Numbered from the stretch's first letter, positions 1-6,858 are shown. The stretch is DNA of 14,835 bases from CAYLZN01 sp964387935 (GCA_964387935.1 CAYLZN010000119.1:1-14835); one strand, 5' to 3'. Numbers and translations are program-made. The notes: generated from the letters alone by a model not told the origin.

Positions 1-505
1 CGCCTGCTGCATCGTCGCGCGTGCCTGCCAGCGCGTCGGCCTCTGTGAACGTCGGCATCCAGGGTGGCAGTTGCTCGCGATGCGTCGCGACGTAACGGTT
101 CACGCCGTCGGCGAAGGCCGCGATCATCCGCCGGAACTGCGGATCGAGATCCGCCAGGCCGGCTCGTGCCTCCTCCGCGCCGCCAATCCGGTGCGAGGCG
201 AGATCGTCCTCGAGATACTCGACGCCGAAGTACTTCGAGGCCTCGCCGCGCGCGATCAGCAACCAGCGGGCGAGCGCCTCCGGGTGATCCTCGACCTGCG
301 CGTAGCCCAGGCCGAAGGCCGCCGCTTCGTCGGACTCGGCGAGGATGTGGGGGACGCCGAAGGTGTCCCGCCGGATCAGGACCTGGTCTGCGAGCGGCTT
401 CGCCGCGTGCAGTGGCTCACGGGGAGCGCTCGCGAAGGCGGCGAGCGAGGCGAGCAGCGTGACGATGGCGGGGAGGATCCGGGGCAGGCGGGTGTGCCGG
501 CGCAT
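1..505 (-). CDS. Penicillin acylase family protein, N-terminal part (runs off left edge)
   Basis: Translating the minus strand from the ATG at 505-503 gives 168 residues without a stop up to the window edge, so only the 5' part is present. Residues 1-27 form a Sec signal peptide (RR-rich start, hydrophobic core LPAIVTLLASLAAFA, then SAP). Residues 43-75 carry the family signature of the alpha subunit of penicillin amidase/acylase: an IRRDTFGVPHI block followed by FGLGYAQVEDH. Family members (PF01804) are periplasmic Ntn hydrolases that cleave amide bonds of penicillins, acyl-homoserine lactones or lipopeptides after self-processing to alpha and beta chains. The catalytic beta-chain Ser lies outside the window, so substrate and activity cannot be judged. 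No Shine-Dalgarno is visible before the ATG; the sequence TAAGAT followed by 7 nt ends right at the ATG, so a leaderless start is possible. The family call is firm; the substrate is unknown. Confidence 0.85.
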   Translation of the reverse strand, partial: MRRHTRLPRILPAIVTLLASLAAFASAPREPLHAAKPLADQVLIRRDTFGVPHILAESDEAAAFGLGYAQVEDHPEALARWLLIARGEASKYFGVEYLEDDLASHRIGGAEEARAGLADLDPQFRRMIAAFADGVNRYVATHREQLPPWMPTFTEADALAGTRDDAAG

Positions 506-518
506 GGGCGGTATCTTA
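506..518 (-). promoter_or_regulatory. Possible -10 element (TAAGAT) of the acylase gene
   Basis: Read on the minus strand, TAAGAT (518-513) is followed by ACCGCCC and then directly by the ATG at 505. The spacing puts a transcription start on or next to the A of the ATG. There is no convincing -35 box. The 13-mer TARGATACCGCCC recurs upstream of the CocE-like gene (6859-6871), which is the main reason to list it. Confidence 0.3.
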
Positions 519-786
519 ACCGGCGGGCGGCGATCGGCTGGCGACCAGCGGCCTGGTGGGCTGAGTCGTTGTTTCCGGCGCGAACCGCACCTCACTGCAC
601 GTGAGAATGCGGATCGCCGGGCTCTTGAAGACTTGCGCCGTGCTGGCCGGGCGCCGTGCGCCGCTGACCGCAGGCCGCACGCCGATTGTCGGATTGAGGT
701 TAACGGTCTGGCGGGATTGTCCGCCGCGCTGACTCCGTGACACCCGGGTCGCAACCCGCAGAACATCCACCAGGTGAGCCCGCACC
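506..786. other. Intergenic region, no gene recognised
   Basis: These 281 bases between the acylase start and the tRNA-like sequence carry no reading frame with a recognisable protein. Open frames crossing it on both strands are Arg/Pro-rich shadows. A short inverted repeat CTCAC-n5-GTGAG lies at about 590-604 with no T tract. The acylase promoter should lie in the first 40 bases. Confidence 0.5.
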
Positions 787-874
787 GGCTCCGAAGTGAC
801 GTCGGCGACTGACCGCACCAGCTTGAGTGGCTGGCGCTCACGAGAGCGTGGGGGTTCGAGTCCCCCCTTCGCCA
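787..874 (+). tRNA. tRNA-Leu(GAG)-like, degenerate or pseudo tRNA
   Basis: The 3' two-thirds folds as a class II (long variable arm) tRNA. The anticodon stem is CCAGC (818-822) / GCTGG (830-834), with loop TTGAGTG giving anticodon GAG at 825-827. The variable arm is CGCTC-ACGA-GAGCG (835-848). The T arm is GGGGG-TTCGAGT-CCCCC (850-866). The acceptor 3' strand is CTTCGCC (867-873), with discriminator A874 as expected for Leu; CCA is not encoded. The 5' part is poor. The acceptor 5' strand GGC...GAAG (787-789, 793-796) pairs fully only if TCC at 790-792 is bulged, and the D arm (799-816) keeps just two clear pairs and lacks the usual A14. Position 37 is T instead of a purine. It may be a decayed tRNA or the remnant of an integration site; a functional but odd tRNA is less likely. 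Confidence 0.55.
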
Positions 875-891
875 TTCAATGCGCCTCGCGC

Positions 892-1320
892 CTACTTCTC
901 GTCCGGGAGCTCCGTGAAGGGATTGAGGACCTTCAGTCCGGGCCGACGGAAGTCCTGGTCGTTTCCCGTGACGATGGTCAACCCGTGGCGGCGGGCGGTC
1001 GCAGCGATGTAGCTGTCTTCCACGGGCATGCGGCGGCCAGCCTTCGCCAGGTGGTGTTCCTGCTCCGCCCAAACGTGCGCGACCGAGACGTTGAAGCCGT
1101 GGATGCGGCCGTGCATCGCGTCAATCAGTCGCGTGAGCCACGCCTGCAGCTGTTCTCGCTGGCGTCCCTGCTTCGTGCGAACCCAGTACGCCAGCTGCGC
1201 GATGACCACCGCGCTCGTATAGCAGTGGTCCTTCTCGCGCTGGAGCCAGGCGATCACCCGTCGATCGCCCTGCCGCTTGGCCGGCTGCGAGAGCACGTCG
1301 GTGTCGAGCAGCCAGCTCAC
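892..1320 (-). CDS. vapC: VapC-type PIN-domain toxin ribonuclease
   Basis: A 142-residue protein with the length and layout of VapC toxins, which are Mg-dependent endoribonucleases cutting tRNA or rRNA when freed from their antitoxin. The start chosen is the GTG at 1320-1318, because it places LLDTDV at residues 4-9 as in the family and overlaps the antitoxin stop in a GTGA junction; an upstream ATG at 1383 would add a non-homologous stretch inside vapB. Visible PIN acids are D6 (LLDTD), D102 (PVEDSYIAA) and D123 (TGNDQDF). The second conserved acid, normally Glu in a motif like TSAVVIAELAYG, appears as Gln42 (IAQLAYW). This could weaken catalysis or be a subfamily trait. It is translationally coupled to the AbrB-type antitoxin upstream and ends 17 bp from the tRNA-like sequence. 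Confidence 0.88.
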   Translation of the reverse strand: MSWLLDTDVLSQPAKRQGDRRVIAWLQREKDHCYTSAVVIAQLAYWVRTKQGRQREQLQAWLTRLIDAMHGRIHGFNVSVAHVWAEQEHHLAKAGRRMPVEDSYIAATARRHGLTIVTGNDQDFRRPGLKVLNPFTELPDEK

Positions 1321-1544
1321 AGCTTTCTCCTCCGGGCGGGTTCGCGGCGCCTCGCGGGCACGTCGTCCATGCTGACGGGGCATTCCATGAGAATGGTGAG
1401 CCAGTCACCGGCGGCGGGGAGCCGGCGGAAGACAATCGCGTCTTCCTCCGGGTCGAAACGGGCGTCGAAGTACTCGCCAGGGGACGCCGGAGCCAACGAG
1501 GCGGGAACGGTGAGGCGGCGTTTGGCGTCCAGCGTCACAATCAT
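1317..1544 (-). CDS. vapB: VapB-type antitoxin, AbrB/MazE-like swapped-hairpin
   Basis: A 75-residue protein from the ATG at 1544-1542. Its N terminus, with TLDAKRRLTVPASL at residues 4-17 followed by PGEYFDARFDPEEDAIVFRRL, matches the SpoVT/AbrB swapped-hairpin DNA-binding fold used by many VapB antitoxins. The Arg-rich C-terminal tail (residues 63-75) would be the toxin-wrapping part. It is the first gene of the pair and its TGA overlaps the vapC GTG. No Shine-Dalgarno precedes the ATG. Instead a promoter-like sequence with a 17-nt perfect palindrome abuts the start codon, which suggests a leaderless mRNA and autorepression by the VapBC complex. The family is clear from fold motif and context; partner specificity is inferred from the overlap. 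Confidence 0.85.
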   Translation of the reverse strand: MIVTLDAKRRLTVPASLAPASPGEYFDARFDPEEDAIVFRRLPAAGDWLTILMECPVSMDDVPARRREPARRRKL

Positions 1545-1561
1545 GGTGGGATTATCCCACC
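1545..1561. promoter_or_regulatory. Perfect 17-nt palindrome, likely VapBC operator
   Basis: GGTGGGAT-T-ATCCCACC has two 8-base arms around one central base with no mismatch. It covers the -10 box and ends one base before the vapB ATG. AbrB-fold VapB/MazE antitoxins bind such inverted repeats in their own promoters, so autoregulation is the natural reading. As RNA it could only form a hairpin if transcription began further upstream. Confidence 0.55.
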
Positions 1562-1580
1562 GCATGCCTGATGTGGTCAA
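1551..1580 (-). promoter_or_regulatory. Promoter of vapBC (sigma70-like)
   Basis: On the minus strand TTGACC (1580-1575) and GATAAT (1556-1551) are separated by 18 nt, a near-consensus housekeeping promoter. The six bases CCCACC then lead straight to the ATG at 1544. Transcription would start on or within a base or two of the A of the start codon, so the mRNA is predicted to be leaderless. Confidence 0.6.
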
Positions 1581-1633
1581 CCCGCCCACGCGTGGCGAGC
1601 ACGACGAGACCGCCAGGGCGGATTCACGGACCG

Positions 1634-1726
1634 ATGAGACGCTTCCGGCCCACGGAACCCCCGGCACTCGTCTCGAAGCTGCGCGCGCTCGCCTCCAGCT
1701 TCCCGGCCGTCTATCTCGGAGGACCC
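1634..1726 (+). pseudogene. Possible N-terminal scrap of an AAA (DUF4143-type) ATPase
   Basis: From the ATG at 1634 the frame reads 31 residues ending KLRALASSFPAVYLGGP. This resembles the segment just before Walker A in DUF4143-family ATPases (L-x-x-L-x-x-x-FP-V-x-L-x-GPRQ-x-GKT). The expected RQxGKTT does not follow; after GP the frame becomes meaningless. It lies on the strand opposite to the C-terminal ATPase remnant downstream, so an inversion plus deletion is conceivable. The resemblance covers few residues and could be chance. Confidence 0.28.
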
Positions 1727-1843
1727 TCGATGGATCGATCCGGCGCGGCTGCGCGGCACGGGGTTGCTCGTGCGCCTGGCGGCGACGGCGCGGAATGGCT
1801 CCGCCGGCAGAGGCGGGTGAAACGGTGGTGTGACCATTGCCAT

Positions 1844-2767
1844 TCAACGCATCGCCTTCAGGGCCGCGCGAACCGTGTGGGCCAGGTCCTGCCACCCAAC
1901 GGCAGTGACCCGGCGACCGAGCCGCGCCCTTCTCGGCGACGTGCAGATCACGGGGCCGGACGCCGCGCCGTACTCATCGGCAAACACCTCGAGGTGACGG
2001 ACATCGCGCGGTGATGGGCGGTCGGTGAGCTTCACTTCGATGGGCAGGAAGCGGCCGTGATACTCGATTACCCAATCCACCTCGGGGCCATCGGGATCGC
2101 GCCAGAACCGCAGACGAGCCGCGGGCTGGTGGAGCCGCAGGAGCCGAATCAGTTCGAGCCCGACGTAGTGCTCGAAGAGTTCCTCCTTGCGTTCCGGAAG
2201 CAGGCGCGTGCCCTCGCAGGCGGCCAGTCGGCGCACGCCCATGTCGAAGAGCAGGAACCGGCTGGCCCTCGTCAGTTTCTTGCGCGACGCGCTGCGGACA
2301 ATCGGCTCCACGCGCTCGGCGACCAGGCAATCCACGAGGATGTCGTAGTACGCCTGCACGGTGACTGACGACACCCCCACATCCTGCGAGACGCGCGAAT
2401 AGTTGACGATGCGGCCGGAGTCCTGCGCCGCCATTTCCAGAAACCGTCCGAAGGCGCCGATGTTACGGACCAGCGCCTCCTGCCGCACTTCTTCTTCCAA
2501 GTAGGTTCCGACGTAGCTGGCCAGGTCGGCTTCGCGATCGGCGGGCCGTGGCGTGGTGACGATGGCCGGGAGTGAACCATACAGCAGTGCTTCGTCCAGC
2601 GAGGCCGGCGCTCGTTCGTCGAGCGACAGCGGGTCGAGCCGCATCGTCACCTGTCGGCCCGGCAGCAGGTTGATGTCGTGCCCGCGCCGCAGCTTGCGCG
2701 CCGACGATCCGGTCAGCAGAAAGCGTGCGTGTGCGCGGGCCAGCGCGTCGCCGCGCTCCGAGCGCCA
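1844..2767 (-). pseudogene. AAA ATPase with DUF4143 domain, 5'-truncated
   Basis: The minus-strand frame encodes the back half of a DUF4143-type ATPase. It starts with the sensor-like RFLLTGSSARKLRRG (2725 downward), then MRLDPLSLDE and YVGTYLEEEVRQEALVRNI (the DUF4143 winged-helix part). It ends with a PD-(D/E)xK-like tail containing GPEVDWVIEY and FLPIEVKLTD, stopping at TGA 1846-1844. Full members are about 380-400 residues and carry Walker A/B about 100 residues further upstream. Here that part is absent: the frame continues only as the antisense of the neighbouring M20 gene, with no start codon near the homology boundary. The first in-frame ATG is 2644 and would give 266 residues without ATPase motifs. 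It is therefore a remnant, although the remaining frame is intact, so the break may be recent. Such ATPases are common accessory-genome cargo of unclear function. Confidence 0.75.
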
Positions 2768-2796
2768 CCGATCGTGATACCGACCCGGGCCCGGGC

Positions 2797-2829
2797 TATC
2801 ATTGGCGCGAACGATCAGACCAGGGAGGG
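2797..2829 (+). promoter_or_regulatory. Possible -10 box and ribosome binding site of the M20 gene
   Basis: TATCAT (2797-2802) is a one-mismatch -10 hexamer without a good -35. GGGAGGG (about 2823-2829) is a strong Shine-Dalgarno ending 4-5 nt before the GTG at 2834, and it decides that start over the upstream in-frame ATG at 2678. A palindrome CCCGGGCCCGGG lies just upstream (2784-2795). Confidence 0.4.
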
Positions 2830-2833
2830 CCTC

Positions 2834-4345
2834 GTGAGTCCAGTGAATCGCCGGGAGTTCCTGCATGGCGCCATGGGCGGCGCTGCCGTGTTCGCGCTCA
2901 CCGATCCGCTCGAGACGCTTCGGGCCTCGGCAGATCAGGACGACGTCGTGGCGCGCATCGCGGCGCAGCACGACGCGACGGTGCAGATGCTGCGCGACTG
3001 GATCGCGCTGCCGTCGATCGCGGCGGAGAACCTCAATTACCCGCAGGGGCCCGAGTACATGGCGCGGCTCGCCCGCGAGGCGGGATTCCAGAAGGTCCAG
3101 GTCATTCCGACGGCCGGCAAGTCCGGCGTCTTCGCGACGCTCGATGCCGGGGCGGCGACGACCCTCGGCATCTACTTCATGTACGACGTGAAGCAGTTCG
3201 ACCCAGCCGAGTGGAGCTCGCCACCGCTCGAGGGCCGGATCGTGGACAAGCCCGGCGTCGGGAAGGTCATGGTCGGGCGTGGCGCCACCAACACGAAGGG
3301 GCCGCAGGTGGCCCTGCTCGCGGCCCTGCACGCGTTCAAGGCGGCGGGTCGCAGGCTGCCGATCAACCTCGTTCTTGTCTGCGAGGGGGAGGAGGAGATC
3401 GGCTCACCAAATTTCTCCCAGATCGTGTTCACGCCCGAAGTCGAAGCGGCGCTGCGGAAATGCGTCGGCGTCATCATCCCGCTCGGCAACCAGGACCTCG
3501 AGGGCGGCGTGCAGGTGAATCTCGGCGCCAAGGGCATCGTCGAGCTCGAGCTGGTGTCCACGGGGGAGAAGTGGGGACGCGGGCCCCGCAAGGACGTGCA
3601 CTCGAGCCTCGCCGCGCAGATCGACAGCCCGGCCTGGCACCTGGTGCAGGCGTTGAACACCCTGGTGCAGGCGGATGGCCACACACCGGCCGTCGAGGGC
3701 TTCTTCGACAAGGTGCGGCCCCTCAGCCCCGAACTGAAGAAGATCCTGCAGGAGGCAGTCCCGCGGCGCAGCGAGGCCATGGCGAAGAAGGGGCTCGGCG
3801 TCGAGCGCTGGATCGAGGACGAGCCGTGGCCGCAGTCGCTCGAACGGCTCGTGTCGCAGCCGACCATCAACATCGAGGGCCTGGTGGGCGGCTACACCGG
3901 GCCCGGCGGGAAGACGATTCTCCCGCACCGCGCGGTGGCCAAGATCGACATGCGGCTCGTGCCCGACATGACCGCGAAGGGCACGCTCGCGTTGTTCGAG
4001 GCCCATCTGGCCAAGCGCGGCTTCGGCGACATCGAGGTCAACATGACGGGCGGCTACGACCCGACCCAGACGGCGCCGGACTCGAAGCTCGTGAAGGGCA
4101 TGCTGGCGGCCTATCGGGCATCGGGGGTCGACCCCGTGCTGTGGCCGCGCCTGGCGGGCTCGTGGCCTGGAGTCACCTTCACGGGGGCGCCGCTGAATCT
4201 GCCGGCCGGCCAGTTCGGCCTCGGGCACGGGGCAGGCGCGCACGCCCCGGACGAATACTGGCTGATCGAGTCCGCCAATCCCAGGGTTGCGGGGATGGAC
4301 GGCGCTGTGCAGTCGTTTGTCAGCCTGTTCTACGCGCTGGCGTAG
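2834..4345 (+). CDS. Tat-exported M20-family metallohydrolase
   Basis: This is a 503-residue protein from GTG 2834, chosen for its Shine-Dalgarno and because it starts a twin-arginine signal (NRREFLHGAMGGAAVFAL, residues 5-22). It belongs to the M20 (ArgE/DapE/carnosinase-like) family of amidohydrolases that split peptides or N-acyl amino acids. Visible landmarks are the CEGEEEIGSPN block (catalytic/metal Glu pair 187-188), DVHSS (His256, dimerisation/lid domain) and GAHAPDEYW near the end (His470). Two usual metal ligands are replaced. The HxD motif reads MYD (Met116-Asp118), and the bridging Asp of the G-R-G-A-x-D-x-K-G motif is Asn153 (GRGATNTKGP). The rest is well conserved, so this may be a specialised subfamily instead of a dead enzyme. 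Its stop lies 3 bp from the convergent stop of the permease gene. The substrate is unknown. Confidence 0.88.
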   Translation: MSPVNRREFLHGAMGGAAVFALTDPLETLRASADQDDVVARIAAQHDATVQMLRDWIALPSIAAENLNYPQGPEYMARLAREAGFQKVQVIPTAGKSGVFATLDAGAATTLGIYFMYDVKQFDPAEWSSPPLEGRIVDKPGVGKVMVGRGATNTKGPQVALLAALHAFKAAGRRLPINLVLVCEGEEEIGSPNFSQIVFTPEVEAALRKCVGVIIPLGNQDLEGGVQVNLGAKGIVELELVSTGEKWGRGPRKDVHSSLAAQIDSPAWHLVQALNTLVQADGHTPAVEGFFDKVRPLSPELKKILQEAVPRRSEAMAKKGLGVERWIEDEPWPQSLERLVSQPTINIEGLVGGYTGPGGKTILPHRAVAKIDMRLVPDMTAKGTLALFEAHLAKRGFGDIEVNMTGGYDPTQTAPDSKLVKGMLAAYRASGVDPVLWPRLAGSWPGVTFTGAPLNLPAGQFGLGHGAGAHAPDEYWLIESANPRVAGMDGAVQSFVSLFYALA

Positions 4346-4348
4346 CCG

Positions 4349-5974
4349 TCACTCGCGGCCAGCCACTCCCTCGTCGGCCACCGCGTGGCCCGCGCCGTGT
4401 CGGGCCGCAGCGATCGCGGCGACGAACAGGCCGCCGATCAGGGCAAAGGCGACGATGCCGAACATCTGGACCCAGTCCGTGATCTGCACGGGTGTGGCCA
4501 CCAGACGGGCGGCGGCCGTGAAGTCGAAGCCCTGATCGGGCGTGTCGCGCATGGCCTTGAGCGCCGCGAGCAGCGCGGTCAGCAGGAAGGCGATCGCGCC
4601 AGACACGACCGCCCCCAGCCCGCCCCTGGCGGCCAGTTGTGTGCCGGTCAACGGCGCCCTGGCCGCCACCTCCTCGACGGTGAACGCCGGCTCGCGCACC
4701 CCGATCGGCACGAAGCGGTGGAGCATCACGAGCCCCGGAATTCCCAGCACCATCGTCGACAGGAAGAACGCCGACCAGCCGATCGCATCCACGACGAAGC
4801 CTGTGACGGGACCCGCCAGGAGACGAGGCAGGGCGAACAGGCTCGAGAACAACGCGTACTGGGTGGCCGAGAACCGCTTCTGGGTCATGCGCAGCAGGAG
4901 CACCGAGAAGGCGCCGGTTCCCAGACCGGACGTGAAGAGCTCGAAGCTCGTGGCCGCGTACATCAGCGGCAGGTTCGGGCCGTCCGCCCGTGACAGGAGG
5001 AAGTAGCCCAGGTTCGAGAAGATCTGCAGCCCACCAAAGATCCAGAGCGAGTGCCCGAGCCCGGTCAACGTGGTGACCCACCCGCCGAGGAACGCACCGG
5101 CGATCGTGGCGACCATGCCGACGGTGGCGAGCGCGATGCCGCGATGATCCGCGTTGTAGCCCATGTCGATCAGGAACGGGCGGGTGAGGGCCTGGGCGAG
5201 CTGGTCGGCGAACTTGTACAGCAGCACGAACGCGAGGATCTCGAGCGCCCGATGCCGCGCCAGGAAGCCCAGGAATGGGTGCCACACCGCATCCCGCAGG
5301 CTCTTCGGCGCGGGTGTCGCCTCCTCGGGTTCGGGGGCCTTCCACGTGAGCACGAGCATCGGCACGTAGACGAGGGCCAGCAGCACGTTGACGGCCGGCC
5401 ACCCGAGGCGCCCGGCCGCCGTGATCGCGGCGCCGCCCGACACGACCATCGCGGCCCGGTAGAGCGCGATGCGGGCCCCGACCGCTGCGCCCTGTTCTTC
5501 CTTGCGCAGGACCTCGACCGCGTAGGCGTCGATCGCGATGTCCTGTGACGCTGAGGCGAGCGCAATCGCGAGCGCAAGTGCGCCCACGACCCAGATGGCG
5601 TCCGGGTGCCGGCCGACGCCGGCGAGCAGCAGGCCAAGCCCTGCCAGCGCGATCTGCGTGATGGCCATCCACCCGCGACGACGCCCCCAGAACGGGGGTA
5701 CGTAGCGATCCATCAGCGGCGACCACACGACCTTGAAGGCCCACGGTGCCTGCGCGAGGGTGAACAGGCCGACGACGCGGATGTCCACCCCGATGTCGCG
5801 CATCCAGTCCGGGATCGAGTACCAGACGAGGCCGAGCGGCAGGCCCGAGGAGAACGACAGCAGCGCCACCGCGGCGGTTCTCCAGGAGCGCAGGGCCTGG
5901 AGGAGGTTTGCGAACGCGCCCGGGTGTTGGAGCGCCGGCTCTTTCGGGGCCGGCGATGCAGAAGGGGAGTTCAC
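4349..5974 (-). CDS. ampG: AmpG-like MFS permease (muropeptide transporter family)
   Basis: A 541-residue, highly hydrophobic inner-membrane protein of the PAT/AmpG branch of the MFS. AmpG imports anhydro-muropeptides for cell-wall recycling. Family marks are SGLPLGLVWYSIPDWMRDIG (residues 43-62), the loop SPLMDRYVPPFWGRRRGW (85-102) and ASQDIAIDAYAVEVLRKEEQG (142-162). It is longer than the 491-residue E. coli protein because of a C-terminal extension with about two extra membrane spans. The start is a GTG (5974-5972) with only a weak ribosome site. It follows the crotonase gene on the same strand after 42 bp, so co-transcription is plausible. Some AmpG-like proteins in non-enteric bacteria carry other solutes, so the family is firm and the substrate is inferred. 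Confidence 0.85.
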   Translation of the reverse strand: MNSPSASPAPKEPALQHPGAFANLLQALRSWRTAAVALLSFSSGLPLGLVWYSIPDWMRDIGVDIRVVGLFTLAQAPWAFKVVWSPLMDRYVPPFWGRRRGWMAITQIALAGLGLLLAGVGRHPDAIWVVGALALAIALASASQDIAIDAYAVEVLRKEEQGAAVGARIALYRAAMVVSGGAAITAAGRLGWPAVNVLLALVYVPMLVLTWKAPEPEEATPAPKSLRDAVWHPFLGFLARHRALEILAFVLLYKFADQLAQALTRPFLIDMGYNADHRGIALATVGMVATIAGAFLGGWVTTLTGLGHSLWIFGGLQIFSNLGYFLLSRADGPNLPLMYAATSFELFTSGLGTGAFSVLLLRMTQKRFSATQYALFSSLFALPRLLAGPVTGFVVDAIGWSAFFLSTMVLGIPGLVMLHRFVPIGVREPAFTVEEVAARAPLTGTQLAARGGLGAVVSGAIAFLLTALLAALKAMRDTPDQGFDFTAAARLVATPVQITDWVQMFGIVAFALIGGLFVAAIAAARHGAGHAVADEGVAGRE

Positions 5975-6016
5975 CGCGAGGAGTTTACACCGCTGTCCGG
6001 ATCGCGGGTCCCTGGC

Positions 6017-6829
6017 TCAGTCCGTGAACCTGGGGGCGCGCTTCTCCATGGCCGCTGCCATGGCCTCGCGCAGGTCGGCCGACAGCAGCATCGCCGCATT
6101 CCACGTCGCCACGCGGTCGAGCCCGTCGGCGACCGAGTGATCGCGCGCGTAGTTCAGCATCTCCTTCACGCCACGAATCGCGAGCGGCGAGCGGCTCGCG
6201 ATGGTGCCCGCGATCTCCCGCACGCCCGTGGCGAGCGCCTGCGGGGTGACGAAGACGCGGGTCACGAACCCCATCGCGTGTGCCTCGGCGCTGCCGACCT
6301 TCCGGCCCGTGTAGGCCAGTTCGCGGGCCATGCCTGGCGCCACGAGCCTCGGCAGGCGCTGCAGCGTGCCGACATCCGCGGTCATGCCCAGTTCGATCTC
6401 CTTTACCTGGAATACCGCGTCCGTAGAGCAGTACCGCACGTCTGCGCAGCAGACGAGATCGACCCCCCCGCCAATGCACGCGCCGTGGATCGCCGCGAGC
6501 ACGGGCTTGCGACACCGCTCGAGGCTCGTGAGCGTGTCCTGCAGGTCGAGGATGAGCCGCCGCAGCTTCTCGCGCATCCGGCCCTCGCACGGGTCCTGGA
6601 CCTCGCTGCCCACGCTGGCCAGCAGGCTCAAGTCGATGCCGGCCGTGAAGTGCGCACCCTCGCCGCTCAGGATCGCCACGCGGGCTTCCGGGGTCGCATC
6701 GACCCAGGTGAACGCCTGCCGGATCTCCTTCCACATGGCGCGGTTCATCGCGTTGGCCTTATCGGGTCGGTTCAGCCGGATGTGCGCGATGCCGGCGTCG
6801 AGCGTGACGGCCAGGGATTGAAAGGTCAT
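6017..6829 (-). CDS. Enoyl-CoA hydratase/isomerase, dienoyl-CoA isomerase (ECH1) type
   Basis: A 270-residue crotonase-fold enzyme starting at ATG 6829, with GGGAGG 5 nt upstream (6840-6835). Oxyanion-hole segments are HFTAGIDLSLL (residues 60-70) and HGACIGGGVDL (115-125). The block FQVKEIELGMTADVGTLQRLP (140-160) is nearly that of eukaryotic delta3,5-delta2,4-dienoyl-CoA isomerase, with both catalytic acids in place (Glu144 and Asp152, eight apart as Glu196/Asp204 in rat ECH1). That enzyme shifts double bonds during beta-oxidation of unsaturated fatty acids; related bacterial paralogs can act on other acyl-CoAs. No other beta-oxidation gene is in the window. It is divergent from the CocE-like gene across only 54 bp and precedes the AmpG-like gene on its own strand. 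Confidence 0.88.
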   Translation of the reverse strand: MTFQSLAVTLDAGIAHIRLNRPDKANAMNRAMWKEIRQAFTWVDATPEARVAILSGEGAHFTAGIDLSLLASVGSEVQDPCEGRMREKLRRLILDLQDTLTSLERCRKPVLAAIHGACIGGGVDLVCCADVRYCSTDAVFQVKEIELGMTADVGTLQRLPRLVAPGMARELAYTGRKVGSAEAHAMGFVTRVFVTPQALATGVREIAGTIASRSPLAIRGVKEMLNYARDHSVADGLDRVATWNAAMLLSADLREAMAAAMEKRAPRFTD

Positions 6830-6858
6830 GAGTGCCTCCCGCGGGACCGGTGACGCGA

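Larger units (their letters stand above)
1545..1843. other. Region between vapB and the broken ATPase
   Basis: Apart from the vapBC promoter/operator and a possible ATPase N-terminal scrap (1634-1726), these 299 bases show no supported gene. A 10-bp palindrome GGATCGATCC (1732-1741) sits just past the end of the scrap. Open frames crossing the region are low-complexity Arg/Gly/Pro shadows. Confidence 0.45.

Noticed and set aside
590..604. Inverted repeat CTCAC-n5-GTGAG
   Set aside because: Five-base arms without T tract or gene context; expected by chance.
2784..2795. CCCGGGCCCGGG palindrome upstream of the M20 gene
   Set aside because: Simple GC repeat, no U tract and no spacing that suggests a terminator or known operator; kept only as a landmark.
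875..2833. Search for a second copy of the tRNA 3' end as the other attachment site of an island
   Set aside because: No copy of the TTCGAGTCCCCC or CTTCGCCA sequence was seen near the ATPase break, and there is no integrase, so the integration model remains unproven.
2725..4482. Open plus-strand frame of 585 codons overlapping the M20 gene
   Set aside because: Arg/Gly/Ala-rich shadow of the M20 gene in another frame, with no recognisable motif; a product of high GC.
4320..6853. Long open frames antisense to or overlapping the AmpG-like and crotonase genes
   Set aside because: Low-complexity Arg/Gly/Asp-rich translations; the AmpG and crotonase frames carry the clear family motifs.
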